A DNA stretch of 64,000 nucleotides. It comes from Mycetocola_A sp015752285 (GTDB lineage Bacteria; Actinomycetota; Actinomycetes; Actinomycetales; Microbacteriaceae). The stretch is taken from positions 248,001-312,000 of the forward strand of contig NZ_JADOUY010000003.1 of NCBI RefSeq assembly GCF_015752285.1, read 5' to 3'. The position numbers and the translations under genes were made by a program. Every line of letters begins with the position of its first letter. Within the stretch, counting starts at the first letter, position 1. The notes under the pieces are model-generated. The model had not been told where the DNA came from. It made no database searches and saw only the letters and a program-made list of their open reading frames with translations. Below, piece by piece: positions 24,946 through 34,427 of this stretch.

Positions 24946-24975
24946 TTGACATTCTATACATCGGATGTTTAGGGT
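24946..24975 (+). promoter_or_regulatory. Promoter of the plus-strand L-fucose genes
   Basis: TTGACA (24946-24951), an 18-base spacer and TAGGGT (24970-24975) point at the fuconate dehydratase start at 25003. The spacer holds an odd-centred palindrome, ACATCGGATGT (24958-24968), placed where a repressor would act. The matches are by eye. Confidence 0.5.
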
Positions 24976-25002
24976 GAGGAAGTCCGATAGGAGAGACATT
25001 CC

Positions 25003-26283
25003 GTGAGCATCATCACCGCGCTGGAAACCAGCGACATCCGCTTCCCGACATCGACGTCGCTTGATGGTTCGGATGCGATGAACCTCGACCCCGACTACTC
25101 CGCCGCCTACGTGCGCATCCTCACCGACGCCGGTGACGGGCACGAGGGGCACGGCTTCGTCTTCACCATCGGCCGCGGCAACGACGTGCAGGTCGCCGCG
25201 ATTCAGGCGCTTGCCGATCACGTCGTCGGCCGAAATGCAGAAGACCTGCTCGCCCACATGGGCGCCACCTGGCGGGAATTCGTGTGGGACTCGCAGCTCC
25301 GCTGGCTCGGCCCGGAGAAAGGCGTCATGCACATGGCGATCGGAGCGGTGGTGAACGCTCTCTGGGATCTCAAGGCCAAGCGCGCCGGCCTCCCACTCTG
25401 GCAACTGCTTGCCCGGATGAGCCCCGAGGAGATCGTCGAGCTCGTCGACTTCCGCTACCTCACCGATGCGCTCACCCCCGACGACGCTCTCGACGTGCTT
25501 CGTGCCGCCGTGCCCGGTCGCGCCGCCCGTGAAGCCGAACTTCTCGCCGGCGGTTACCCCGCGTACACGACCACCCCCGGCTGGCTCGGCTACAGCGACG
25601 AGAAGCTCGTGCGCCTGGCGAAGGAAGCAGTGGCCGAAGGTTTCAGCATGATCAAGCTCAAGGTCGGTGGTGACGTCGACGAGGACATCCGACGGATGCG
25701 CCTGGCTCGTGAGGCGGTCGGCCCGGACATCCGGATCGGGACGGACGCGAACCAGCGCTGGGGAGTCGACGAGGCGATCGAGTGGATGTCGCGCCTCGCC
25801 GAATTCGACGTCGCCTGGATCGAGGAGCCGACGAGCCCGGACGATCTCCTCGCCCACGCCGCCATCGCGCGGGGCGTCGCACCCATCCCTGTCGCGACCG
25901 GTGAACACATGTCGAACCGGATCATGTTCAAACAGTTCCTCCAGGCCGATGCGCTGCAGATCCTCCAGATCGACGCTTCCCGGGTCGCCGGAGTCAACGA
26001 GAACATCGCCATCCTCCTGCTTGCTGCGAAGTTCGGCGTGCCGGTCTGCCCGCACGCTGGCGGGGTCGGGCTCTGCGAGGCGGTGCAGCACCTGTCGATG
26101 TTCGACGTCATCGCCGTCTCCGGAACCAACGACGGCCGGGTGATCGAGTTCGTCGATCACCTGCACGAACACTTCGTCACACCGGTCGAGCTGAAGGGCG
26201 GGGCGTACCTGGCACCGACCGCGCCGGGCAACGGCATGGAGATGCACGCGGCCAGCAGGGCCGAGTACGCTTTCGGCAAATGA
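25003..26283 (+). CDS. fucD: L-fuconate dehydratase
   Basis: This 426-residue enolase-superfamily enzyme dehydrates L-fuconate to 2-keto-3-deoxy-L-fuconate. The catalytic KxK is in MIKLKVGGDVDEDI, and metal ligands Asp/Glu/Glu are in IGTDANQRW, WIEEPTSPDD and VATGEHMSN. The catalytic His is in CPHAGGVGLCEAVQ. The N-terminal DIRFPTSTSLDGSDAMNLDPD segment and the length are characteristic of fuconate dehydratases rather than other MR-subgroup enzymes. It is the first gene of a plus-strand operon and its stop overlaps the next start. Confidence 0.93.
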   Translation: MSIITALETSDIRFPTSTSLDGSDAMNLDPDYSAAYVRILTDAGDGHEGHGFVFTIGRGNDVQVAAIQALADHVVGRNAEDLLAHMGATWREFVWDSQLRWLGPEKGVMHMAIGAVVNALWDLKAKRAGLPLWQLLARMSPEEIVELVDFRYLTDALTPDDALDVLRAAVPGRAAREAELLAGGYPAYTTTPGWLGYSDEKLVRLAKEAVAEGFSMIKLKVGGDVDEDIRRMRLAREAVGPDIRIGTDANQRWGVDEAIEWMSRLAEFDVAWIEEPTSPDDLLAHAAIARGVAPIPVATGEHMSNRIMFKQFLQADALQILQIDASRVAGVNENIAILLLAAKFGVPVCPHAGGVGLCEAVQHLSMFDVIAVSGTNDGRVIEFVDHLHEHFVTPVELKGGAYLAPTAPGNGMEMHAASRAEYAFGK

Positions 26284-27236
26284 GCGAACTGCACCTTCCG
26301 AAGCTCGGCTACGGGGCTGCCAACGTCGGCAACCTGTTCCGTGCGCTCAGCGACGACGCCGCGTGGGAGATCCTGCAGGCGGCGTGGGATGCCGGCATCC
26401 GGTACTTCGACACCGCCCCGCACTACGGACTCGGCCTGTCTGAGCGGCGCCTCGGCGCTTTCCTCGCGACGAAGCCGCGTGACCAGTACCTCGTGTCGAC
26501 AAAGGTCGGGCGGCTGCTCGAACCTCACCCCGAGGGCGCGGCAGAGCTCGACTCGGCGAACGACTTCGCTGTTCCCGCCGACCATCGTCGGGTGTGGGAT
26601 TTCTCCGCTGACGGCATCCGCTCGAGCGTCGAGGACTCGCTGGAGCGCACCGGACTCGACCGGTTCGACATCCTCTACCTGCACGACCCCGAGCGACACG
26701 ACCTGCGGGCAGGACTCGACGTCGCCGTCCCCGCGCTCGCGCACTTCCGCGACCAGGGGATGACGCGCGCGATCGGCGTCGGCTCGATGGACACGGCAGC
26801 GCTGCTCGCCTCGGCGAACACCGGCGCTCTCGACCTGCTCATGGTCGCCGGCCGGTTCACGCTCGCCGAGCAGCCGGCCCTGGCCGAGGTCATTCCCTCC
26901 TGCAGGGAGCACAGCGTCGGAATCGTGAACGCCTCGGTCTTCAACTCGGGCCTGCTCGCCACCGACAACCCGGGTGCAGACGCTCGCTACGAATACGGCG
27001 GTGTGCCCGCCGACGTGCTCGATCGCGTCAGGTCGATCGCCGGAGTCTGCCGTGAGTTCGGCGTTTCGCTGCCTGCCGCTGCCCTGCAGTACACGCTCCG
27101 CGAGGAGACGGTGCACTCGGTCGTGGTCGGCGGCAGCACACCGGAGCAACTCGAGCAGAATGCCGAGCGAATGGTCGAACCGATCCCAGACGCACTCTGG
27201 ACGACGCTTGCCGAGAAGGGGCTCATCCCGGCATGA
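26280..27236 (+). CDS. Aldo/keto reductase, probable L-fucose dehydrogenase
   Basis: This 318-residue AKR-fold enzyme is expected to oxidise L-fucose to L-fuconolactone, resembling D-threo-aldose 1-dehydrogenases. The catalytic tetrad is visible: Asp and Tyr in YFDTAPHYGLGLSERR, Lys in LVSTKVGRLL, and His in ILYLHDPE. It overlaps the dehydratase stop by four bases and the lactonase start by four bases, a tightly coupled trio. A paralogue with the same GLGLSERR/STKVGRLLEP motifs lies at 35628-36593. Confidence 0.9.
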   Translation: MSELHLPKLGYGAANVGNLFRALSDDAAWEILQAAWDAGIRYFDTAPHYGLGLSERRLGAFLATKPRDQYLVSTKVGRLLEPHPEGAAELDSANDFAVPADHRRVWDFSADGIRSSVEDSLERTGLDRFDILYLHDPERHDLRAGLDVAVPALAHFRDQGMTRAIGVGSMDTAALLASANTGALDLLMVAGRFTLAEQPALAEVIPSCREHSVGIVNASVFNSGLLATDNPGADARYEYGGVPADVLDRVRSIAGVCREFGVSLPAAALQYTLREETVHSVVVGGSTPEQLEQNAERMVEPIPDALWTTLAEKGLIPA

Positions 27237-28075
27237 ACGCTCCCCGGCGCATCGACGCGCACCTGCACCTCTGGGACCTGACCGTCTCGGAATACGGCTG
27301 GCTCGGCCCGCAATTCGGCTCCCTCTACGCGAGCTGGACGCCCGAGCAGGCCGAACCCGAGCTCCGCCGCGCCGGCATGGACGGTGCCGTTCTCGTGCAG
27401 GCCGAGGATTCCCGGGTCGACACGCAGTTCATGCTCGACGTCGCAGACGCGCACGAGTGGGTGCTCGGTGTCGTCGGCTGGGTTCAACTGGATGACACGG
27501 ATGCCGCCGGCCGCGATCTCGACCTGTGGTCGCAGCATCCGAGATTCTCCGGCATCCGTCACCTGCTCAATGACGATCCCCGCGACGATTTCCTCGACCT
27601 CCCGGTGGTGCGGGCGTCGCTCGCCGAGGTCGCGAGACGCGGACTGACGTTCGACGTGCACGACGCCTGGCCTCGACACCTCGACAGGGCTACCCGCCTC
27701 GCGACTGACCTGCCCGAACTCACGCTCGTGCTCGACCACCTCGCCAAACCCCCTCGGGGCCGCGACGACGTCGAGTTCTGGCGGAACAGCATGACGGCGT
27801 TCGCCGCCCTCCCCAACACGGTCGGCAAGCTGTCGTCCCTGCGTCGGCCCGACGCCCCCTTCACCGTCGACGCCCTGCGTGACGTGTTCGACTCAGCGCT
27901 CGCCGCCTTCGGAGCTGACCGGCTGATGCACGGCGGCGACTGGCCGATGACCGTTCCTGACGGTGGTTACCAGCCGACCTGGGATGTCATGTCCGCCCTG
28001 ATCGGCGAGCTCAGCCCGACCGAGCAGGACGCGATCCTCGGCGGCACAGCCGCCCGGGTGTACGGCATCCACTGA
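27233..28075 (+). CDS. Amidohydrolase-family protein, probable L-fucono-lactonase
   Basis: This 280-residue TIM-barrel amidohydrolase probably hydrolyses L-fuconolactone to L-fuconate. Residues expected of the lactonase subgroup are HLHLW at the N-terminus (RIDAHLHLWDL), His in LTLVLDHLAKPP and Asp in LMHGGDWPMT. The ATG start overlaps the preceding stop, and the mutarotase follows after 28 bases. The substrate is assigned by operon context plus family. Confidence 0.9.
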   Translation: MNAPRRIDAHLHLWDLTVSEYGWLGPQFGSLYASWTPEQAEPELRRAGMDGAVLVQAEDSRVDTQFMLDVADAHEWVLGVVGWVQLDDTDAAGRDLDLWSQHPRFSGIRHLLNDDPRDDFLDLPVVRASLAEVARRGLTFDVHDAWPRHLDRATRLATDLPELTLVLDHLAKPPRGRDDVEFWRNSMTAFAALPNTVGKLSSLRRPDAPFTVDALRDVFDSALAAFGADRLMHGGDWPMTVPDGGYQPTWDVMSALIGELSPTEQDAILGGTAARVYGIH

Positions 28076-28103
28076 CCACGAACACCAGCGAAAGGAACCA
28101 CGC

Positions 28104-28523
28104 ATGCTGACAGGCATCAACCCCCTCCTGACCGGCGAGCTGCTGATGCACCTCGATGAGATGGGGCACTCGGACACCGTGATCATCGTCGACGCCCACT
28201 TTCCGGCATCCCGCCTCGCCGAACGGCTGATCACGCTGCCTGGCACGACCTCGCCCGCAGTGCTCGAAGCCGTTCGAAGCGTGCTGCCGCTCGACGACAG
28301 CCCTGCAGTCGACCTGATGACCTCGGCTGACGGCACGGTCCTCGACGTGCAGAAGGAACTGCTGACAGCGGCGGGTATCGGCGAAGCCGACGTGCGATTC
28401 GTCGACCGTTTCGACTTTTACGACGACGCTGAGGACGCGTACGTGATCATCCGAACCGGCGAAACACGCAAGTACGGCTGCGTGATCGTGCGCAAAGGCC
28501 TCGTGGGGCATGAATCCGCCTGA
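28104..28523 (+). CDS. fucU: L-fucose mutarotase (RbsD/FucU family)
   Basis: This 139-residue protein interconverts alpha and beta anomers of L-fucose to feed the dehydrogenase. The RbsD/FucU fold is recognised from INPLLTGELLMHLDEMGHSD with its catalytic His, IVDAHFPA, and the C-terminal ETRKYGCVIVRKGLV. GAAAGGA precedes ATG 28104. It is the last clear gene of the fucose operon. Confidence 0.93.
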   Translation: MLTGINPLLTGELLMHLDEMGHSDTVIIVDAHFPASRLAERLITLPGTTSPAVLEAVRSVLPLDDSPAVDLMTSADGTVLDVQKELLTAAGIGEADVRFVDRFDFYDDAEDAYVIIRTGETRKYGCVIVRKGLVGHESA

Positions 28524-28635
28524 TTGCAAGGGGATTGCGCCCCCGAACGTGGCACCCGCGATACTGGTACACGGATAAGGGTCGCGAAGCGCCAGACGGG
28601 CGCTGACCGTCCTCGGAGAGAAAACGGTTACCAGA

Positions 28636-30636
28636 GTGTCAGACGAGTCGACAGAGCCTCACATCACCGCCCTCGTCCGCGCCGACGGAACCGGAACGGT
28701 CACCGTCGACGGGGAGACGAGCGACGTGCACGCCGACGACATCGAAGGCGTGCGCGGAGCGATCATCGCCCGGGTCGCCGAGATCGCTGTTGCCCACGAC
28801 CGTCCGGTGCGGGTCGCCACCACCGATCTCGATGGCATCTATCCGTTGATCGTTCACCCCGGTGGGGCCGTCGACTCCGACGGGCCGATGATTCCTGCCG
28901 ACACGCTCGCTGAGGTCGTTGCCGATTCCGACGACGACGCCACCGGAGGCGACAACGACGATGACGCCGACGGCGGCGCTGAATCCGGCGGGACGCAGGT
29001 CGCGACCGACAGCCCCGAGACGGAGGCGACGTCGAGAGCCCAGGACGAGTCGCCGCTCGAGGGCGACCAGCCGGCATCCGATCATGGAGATGACCGGAGC
29101 GTCACCGCCGTCGAGCCCGAGCCCGAGCCCGATCCAGGACCGGAGCCAGAGCCAGATTTCGACCCTCTGCATGACACGGTGGTCCGTGCGTACGCGCCCC
29201 CTGCGTCCGTCGAGCCCGGAAGCGGTAGTTCGTTCGGAGCGACCGTGATCCCGCCACCGCCGTTCGGGGTCGACTCATTCGCCTCGGACGACTCGTACAC
29301 CCCGTCCGGCGCTGTCGCTCCGAGTCTCCTGGGTGATGGCGAGGCGAAGGGTTTCGTGCCAGCGCCGTCGCGCCGGTCGACCTTCCAGACGTTCGACGAG
29401 ACCATCGGACGGGCCGAAGCGACGCAGTCAGGCGACGACGCCACCGGTGCAGAGCACGACGAGCAACGCCATCTCGACGACAACCAGCACGCGAGCCCGA
29501 CCGGCAGCGGAAGCTTCGATTCGTCCGTCGGTGCCGACGTCGACCCGCCAGCGCTGTCGGAGACATCCGTCAGCAACCCGCCCGCTGACCCGGCGCCCGA
29601 CCAGCCGGCACCGGGGCTCGATGCCCTCTTCGCCATGGCCGGCTCAGCATCGATGGGTTCAGCGCTCGTGCCTGCTCCGGCAGCAGACGCCGCAGACGAA
29701 GCAGCGCCGACGCTCGACGACTTCCTCCAGTCGCGGCCGTCCGCTCCAGACGGGCCGGCGAAGATGGGCTGGCAGCGTGTCGTTCGCCGGATGACCGGCG
29801 GGCTTATCTCGCCGAAACCCGGCAAGGCCGAGCGCGCCCACCGGCACGCGATCTCGCGGGTGCAGCGGAGCATGCGTGGTCCGCGCACGATCGTGGTGCT
29901 CAATCCCAAGGGTGGTGCCCACAAGACCACCGCGACTCTCCTGCTGGCCGCGACGTTCGGCATCCATCGTGGAGGGTCGACGCTCGCCTGGGACAACAAC
30001 GAGACCAGAGGCACGCTCGGCTGGCGGGCGCAACCCTCACGGCATTCGAACACCGCCGTCGACCTGCTGCGCGACCTCGACAAGTTCGCTGACGTGAAGT
30101 CGGCACGCGTCGGATACCTCGACAGCTACGTGCGGGCGCAGGGTGACGCACAGTTCGATGTGCTGGCATCGGATGAGGATGCTGCCGCGTCGTCCACGAT
30201 CGATGCCGCCGCGTTCAAGAGCCTCCACCACACGCTCAGCCGCTTCTACCGGGTGCTCGTGATCGACACCGGGAACAACATGCGTGCGTCGAACTGGGAG
30301 GCAGCGGTCGACGCCGCCGACCAGCTGGTCGTGGTCACGACCGTCAACGAGGAGACAGCGGCGAGTGCCGCGTGGCTGCTCGATGGCCTCCGCCAGAAGG
30401 GTCACCAGGACAAGGTCAGCAAGGCCGTGACCATCCTGTCGTCCCCGGGAGACACGGTGCAGCCGGAGCTCACCCAGCGCCTGCACGCCCACTTCGCTGC
30501 GCTCACCCGCGTGGTGCTCGAGGTGCCGTACGACCCCGGCTTCCAGAGTGGTGGACCGCTCAACGTCGACGTACTCATGCCGCAGACCCGCGAGGCGTGG
30601 CTGCAGGTCACCGCGGCCGTCGCCGACGGGTTGTAA
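28636..30636 (+). CDS. ParA/MinD-like P-loop ATPase with long acidic, disordered N-terminus
   Basis: This is a 666-residue protein. Residues 1-85 form a small folded domain. Residues about 95-370 are low-complexity, rich in Asp, Pro, Ser and Glu (including a run of alternating Glu-Pro). The C-terminal 250 residues are a SIMIBI ATPase: deviant Walker A KGGAHKTT at Lys425-Lys430, and VLVIDTGNN as Walker B with Asp. The layout resembles MinD-like proteins found with type VII secretion or other envelope machines, but no such genes are nearby. The start is GTG 28636. There is no ParB partner in the window. The function is unknown. Confidence 0.85.
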   Translation: MSDESTEPHITALVRADGTGTVTVDGETSDVHADDIEGVRGAIIARVAEIAVAHDRPVRVATTDLDGIYPLIVHPGGAVDSDGPMIPADTLAEVVADSDDDATGGDNDDDADGGAESGGTQVATDSPETEATSRAQDESPLEGDQPASDHGDDRSVTAVEPEPEPDPGPEPEPDFDPLHDTVVRAYAPPASVEPGSGSSFGATVIPPPPFGVDSFASDDSYTPSGAVAPSLLGDGEAKGFVPAPSRRSTFQTFDETIGRAEATQSGDDATGAEHDEQRHLDDNQHASPTGSGSFDSSVGADVDPPALSETSVSNPPADPAPDQPAPGLDALFAMAGSASMGSALVPAPAADAADEAAPTLDDFLQSRPSAPDGPAKMGWQRVVRRMTGGLISPKPGKAERAHRHAISRVQRSMRGPRTIVVLNPKGGAHKTTATLLLAATFGIHRGGSTLAWDNNETRGTLGWRAQPSRHSNTAVDLLRDLDKFADVKSARVGYLDSYVRAQGDAQFDVLASDEDAAASSTIDAAAFKSLHHTLSRFYRVLVIDTGNNMRASNWEAAVDAADQLVVVTTVNEETAASAAWLLDGLRQKGHQDKVSKAVTILSSPGDTVQPELTQRLHAHFAALTRVVLEVPYDPGFQSGGPLNVDVLMPQTREAWLQVTAAVADGL

Positions 30637-30730
30637 CGCGTCGCACGGTCGTCAGGCTCGGATGCCTGATCGCATCCTGCTCACCCTGCGATCTCCTGTC
30701 GTGCGTGCGAGTGATTCTCGGTAGGCGAGG

Positions 30731-31600
30731 CTAATGCAGGCTGATCGACTCCACCGCACGCAGCTGGTCGCGGATGAACCGGTTCGCGTGCGCGGCCAGG
30801 TCGTCTGAGTCGTCCCAGAGGTTGCGCCAGATGCCGAGCATGCGGCTGAGGTCCTGGTTCACGACCGCAGATGAAAACGACTCGAAGACGACAGGACCGT
30901 CGTACGACACCCGGGCAAGACCACGGAAGAACGACCCGAAGTCGACGGTGCCTGACCCGAGGTAACCGCGGTGGCTCTCACCGATGTGCACGTAACCGAG
31001 GCGCGTGTCGACGTCGAGCACGGGGGTGTAGAGGTCCGATTCCTCGATGTTCATGTGGTACGTATCGAGGTGCACAGACACGTTGGAGTGGCCGATCTCG
31101 TCGAGAAATCCGAGCGCTTGCCTGCCGGTGTTCATCACGTTGGTCTCATACCTGTTGACGACCTCGAGTGACAGGTGGACTCCTGCGTCTTCTGCCCGGG
31201 ATGCCAGCCGGCCGAGGGCGGCGGCACTCGATGCCCGGCCCGAAGCGGTGACCGGCTCCATGTACTTCTTCATTGCACTGTAGATCACGCCGCACAACCG
31301 GGTGCCGCCCATCGCCTGCACGATGTCGATGCATTCCTCGAGCATCCGTTCGCCTGCGGCGACGACGGCGGGGTCGCCGCTTGTCAGGTCAGTGGCCTCG
31401 CTGAGCCCCAGCGATGCACTCACGGCCAGGTCGTTGTCGCGGAGCAGCCGTGCGGCAAGCATCCGATCAAAGTTTGCGGGGTCCATCAGAGGGATCTCGA
31501 TGAGGTCGAAGCCGGCCTGCTTCGTTTTCTCGATCGCTGTGGTCAATCCTGCCTGCTCGAATGAGCCGGTGAAGACGAGAGCGTGTGCGCCTATGAGCAC
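30731..31600 (-). CDS. Sugar phosphate isomerase/epimerase family (xylose-isomerase-like TIM barrel)
   Basis: This 289-residue enzyme resembles D-tagatose/D-allulose 3-epimerases. The metal-binding and catalytic residues are in LSLEVVNRYETNVM (Glu), VSVHLDTYHMNIEES (Asp, His), VHIGESHRGYLGSG (His, Glu) and VVFESFSS (Glu). It is divergent from the ABC importer, with which it shares a 212-base regulatory gap, so it probably epimerises the imported ketose. The exact sugar is not known. Confidence 0.9.
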   Translation of the reverse strand: MLIGAHALVFTGSFEQAGLTTAIEKTKQAGFDLIEIPLMDPANFDRMLAARLLRDNDLAVSASLGLSEATDLTSGDPAVVAAGERMLEECIDIVQAMGGTRLCGVIYSAMKKYMEPVTASGRASSAAALGRLASRAEDAGVHLSLEVVNRYETNVMNTGRQALGFLDEIGHSNVSVHLDTYHMNIEESDLYTPVLDVDTRLGYVHIGESHRGYLGSGTVDFGSFFRGLARVSYDGPVVFESFSSAVVNQDLSRMLGIWRNLWDDSDDLAAHANRFIRDQLRAVESISLH

Positions 31601-31681
31601 GATCGTGTCCTTTCACGTGAGGGAGCGGCCTGATCAGGCCGCCGGGGTGGGATCCACCCTATTCGGATGCTGCGGAATTAG

Positions 31682-31697
31682 ATACATTAGGGTACAA
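31682..31697 (-). promoter_or_regulatory. Candidate operator shared with the binding-protein gene
   Basis: The minus strand reads TTGTACCCTAATGTAT. A similar 16-mer, TTGTATCTACATGTAC, lies before the substrate-binding-protein gene at 34462-34477 (11 of 16 identical; common form TTGTAYCYNNATGTAY). This lies in the divergent gap between epimerase and importer. The rest of the gap is relatively AT-rich without a clear promoter. Confidence 0.35.
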
Positions 31698-31812
31698 CTG
31701 GTAGTCCGGCCGATTCGTTATCAGGTATTGGTCGGATCTTTGGGAATTTTCGTGGCAGAATCATTCTGACCGGGACCCCCGAGTTCCACCCTCCGATGAA
31801 GTAGGTGAATGA

Positions 31813-33321
31813 GTGTCAACACAGCTGTTGAAAGTCAGCGGGATCAGCAAGAGCTTCCCGGGCGTCCAGGCGCTCCAGGACGTGCAGTTCGAATTGAACC
31901 GCGGTGAGGTTCTCACCCTCGTCGGCGAGAACGGCGCAGGCAAGTCGAGCCTGATGAAGATCCTCTCCGGCATCTATGCCAAGGACGCGGGCACGATCGT
32001 GCTCGAGGGCACCGAAGTCCACATCGACAGCCCGCGAACGGCGCAGCAGCTCGGCATCAGCATCATCCACCAGGAGATGAACCTGATGTCGCACCTCACG
32101 GTCGCCCAGAACATCTACATCGGTCGTGAACCCCGCACGATGGGGTTCGTCAACGAACGCAAGCTCAACAAGCAGACCGACGAGCTGCTCACCCGGCTGG
32201 GCATCCACCTGAGGGCACGACAGAGCGTCGGCGAATTGACCGTCGCCCATCAGCAGATGGTCGAGATCGCCAAGGCGCTCTCATTCGACGCCAAGGTGCT
32301 GATCATGGATGAGCCCACCTCGGCGCTCACCGACTCAGAGACCGAGACCCTGTTCCACCTCATCGCGGGCCTGAAGGCCAGCGGCACCGGAATCATCTAC
32401 ATCTCCCATCGCATGGAAGAGCTGCGCCGCATCGCCGATCGGGTGACGGTGCTCCGTGACGGCCGCTACATCGGCAGCCTCGACAAGGGCGAGATCGACA
32501 TCCCCACCGTCATCGAGATGATGGTCGGGCGGCACATCGAAGAGGGCGCGCGACCGGAGGCGCGGGAGCACGCCGATGACGACGTCGTACTCAAGGTCGA
32601 GAATCTGGGCACCAGGCGTCTGCTCAAGGACATCAACTTCGAACTGAAGCGGGGAGAGATTCTCGGGTTCGCCGGGCTCATGGGCGCCGGTCGCACCGAG
32701 GTTGCCCGTGCCATCATCGGGGCAGACCCCTCAGAGGGCTCGACCATCACGGTGCAGGGCAAGCAGGTGCGGATCTCACAACCGGCCGATGCCGTCGCTC
32801 ACGGAATCGGATACCTCTCCGAAGACCGCAAGGCGCTGGGCCTTCTGCTCGAGCGCGATGTGAACACGAACATCCTGCTCGCGTCGCTCAAGGACTACAC
32901 CGGGCCTCTCGGCTTCATGCGCCCGGGCAAGGGCAAGCAGAAGTCCCGCGGATATGTCGAATCGCTGCGGATCAAGACCCCGTCGATCCAGCAGATCACC
33001 AAGAATCTGTCTGGCGGCAACCAGCAGAAGGTCGTCATCGCCAAATGGCTGGCGCGCGACTGCGACATCCTCATCTTCGACGAACCGACCCGAGGCATCG
33101 ACGTGGGAGCGAAGGAGGAGATCTACCGGCTGCTCAACGACCTGGTCGCTCAGGGCAAGTCGATCATCATGATCTCGTCCGAGCTTCCTGAAGTTCTGCG
33201 CCTGTCCCACCGGATCGTCGTGATGGCGGGCGGCCGCATCACCGGCATCCTCAACAACGAAGACGCGAGCCAGGCGAAGATCATGGACTATGCGACCAAC
33301 ATGGGCGACGAGAAAGAGTAG
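31813..33321 (+). CDS. Sugar ABC transporter ATP-binding protein (RbsA/MglA type)
   Basis: This 502-residue protein has two fused ABC domains, as in ribose/galactose-class importers. In the first, Walker A is GENGAGKSS and the helix is VLIMDEPTSALTDSE. The second half starts at about residue 260, has an altered Walker A (GLMGAGRTE), the signature LSGGNQQKV and Walker B ILIFDEPTRGIDVG. A degenerate second P-loop is normal in this family. GTG 31813 follows AGGTGA. The permease begins nine bases after its stop. Confidence 0.94.
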   Translation: MSTQLLKVSGISKSFPGVQALQDVQFELNRGEVLTLVGENGAGKSSLMKILSGIYAKDAGTIVLEGTEVHIDSPRTAQQLGISIIHQEMNLMSHLTVAQNIYIGREPRTMGFVNERKLNKQTDELLTRLGIHLRARQSVGELTVAHQQMVEIAKALSFDAKVLIMDEPTSALTDSETETLFHLIAGLKASGTGIIYISHRMEELRRIADRVTVLRDGRYIGSLDKGEIDIPTVIEMMVGRHIEEGARPEAREHADDDVVLKVENLGTRRLLKDINFELKRGEILGFAGLMGAGRTEVARAIIGADPSEGSTITVQGKQVRISQPADAVAHGIGYLSEDRKALGLLLERDVNTNILLASLKDYTGPLGFMRPGKGKQKSRGYVESLRIKTPSIQQITKNLSGGNQQKVVIAKWLARDCDILIFDEPTRGIDVGAKEEIYRLLNDLVAQGKSIIMISSELPEVLRLSHRIVVMAGGRITGILNNEDASQAKIMDYATNMGDEKE

Positions 33322-33329
33322 ACACAGCA

Positions 33330-34352
33330 ATGAACGCATCTCCTGTCATTGACAAGAACCCGACAACGGGCGGTTCGGCTCCTGCCAAAAGCGGCGGGGC
33401 GCTGACCTTCCTGCGCGCCAAGCTCCAGCAGTCGCTGGCATTCGGAACGCTCATCGTTCTGGTGGTCTTCTTCTCGATCGCCAGCAACAACTTCTTCAGC
33501 TGGTCGAACATCTCGAGCATCCTGCTGGCGACCGCCGTCATCGGCATCCTCGCGCTGGGAACGACGTTCGTCATCATCACCGGCGGCATCGACCTCTCCA
33601 TCGGAACAGGAATGACGCTCGCCGCCGTGATGACCGGCATCTTCCTCGTGAACATGGAGCTGCCACTCATCGTCGGCGTGCTCGGCGGGTTGCTGACCGG
33701 CTGCCTGATGGGCTTCATCAACGGCGTGAACATCGCCATCCTCAAATTGCCGCCGTTCATCGCGACGCTGGCGATGATGCTCATCGCCCAGGGTCTTGCT
33801 CTGGTCATCTCCGGGGTGCGCCCGATCTACTTCTCCGGCGTCGAGGGCTTCAAGAACATCGCACTCGGAACGCTCATCCCCGGGCTCCCGAACGCTGTGC
33901 TCATCCTCTTCCTCCTCGCGATCGTCGCGTACCTGCTGCTCAGTAAGACCCTGTTCGGTCGCTACACGTTCGCGATCGGAAGCAACGAAGAAGCCACACG
34001 GCTCTCCGGCGTCAACACGCGCAAATGGCTGATCGTGGTTTACACGGTCGCAGGTCTCTTCACCGGATTCGCCGGGGTCGTCATCGCCGCCAGACTCGAC
34101 TCGGCACAGCCGCAGATCGGTGTCGGATACGAACTCCAGGCGATCGCCGCCGTGATCATCGGGGGTACGTCCCTTCTCGGAGGCCGCGGCTCGATCATGG
34201 GAACCGTCATCGGTGCCCTGATCATGAGCGTCCTCATCAATGGGCTGCGGATCATGTCGATCCAAACCGAATGGCAGAACGTCGTCGTCGGTGTCGTCAT
34301 CCTCATCGCCGTCTTTACCGACACCCTCCGCCAGCGGAGATCGGTCTCGTAG
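33330..34352 (+). CDS. Sugar ABC transporter permease (RbsC type)
   Basis: This is a 340-residue membrane permease with eight to ten helices. Family motifs are TFVIITGGIDLSIGTGMTLAA, PPFIATLAMMLIAQGLA, and the cytoplasmic loop GSNEEATRLSGVNTRK that contacts the ATPase. It works with the ATPase upstream and the binding lipoprotein downstream. A 209-base gap separates it from the binding protein, unusually long for this kind of operon. Confidence 0.94.
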   Translation: MNASPVIDKNPTTGGSAPAKSGGALTFLRAKLQQSLAFGTLIVLVVFFSIASNNFFSWSNISSILLATAVIGILALGTTFVIITGGIDLSIGTGMTLAAVMTGIFLVNMELPLIVGVLGGLLTGCLMGFINGVNIAILKLPPFIATLAMMLIAQGLALVISGVRPIYFSGVEGFKNIALGTLIPGLPNAVLILFLLAIVAYLLLSKTLFGRYTFAIGSNEEATRLSGVNTRKWLIVVYTVAGLFTGFAGVVIAARLDSAQPQIGVGYELQAIAAVIIGGTSLLGGRGSIMGTVIGALIMSVLINGLRIMSIQTEWQNVVVGVVILIAVFTDTLRQRRSVS

Positions 34353-34427
34353 GCCGCTCACAAAGCCGGGAAGGGCTGCAGTACCCGAGAGGCCGGGCTG
34401 CTCTTCTCCAGCCGATCGCGAAATCGA

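Noticed and set aside
28636..30636. A plasmid or chromosome partition locus
   Set aside because: The ParA-like ATPase has no ParB gene and no cluster of parS-like repeats nearby.
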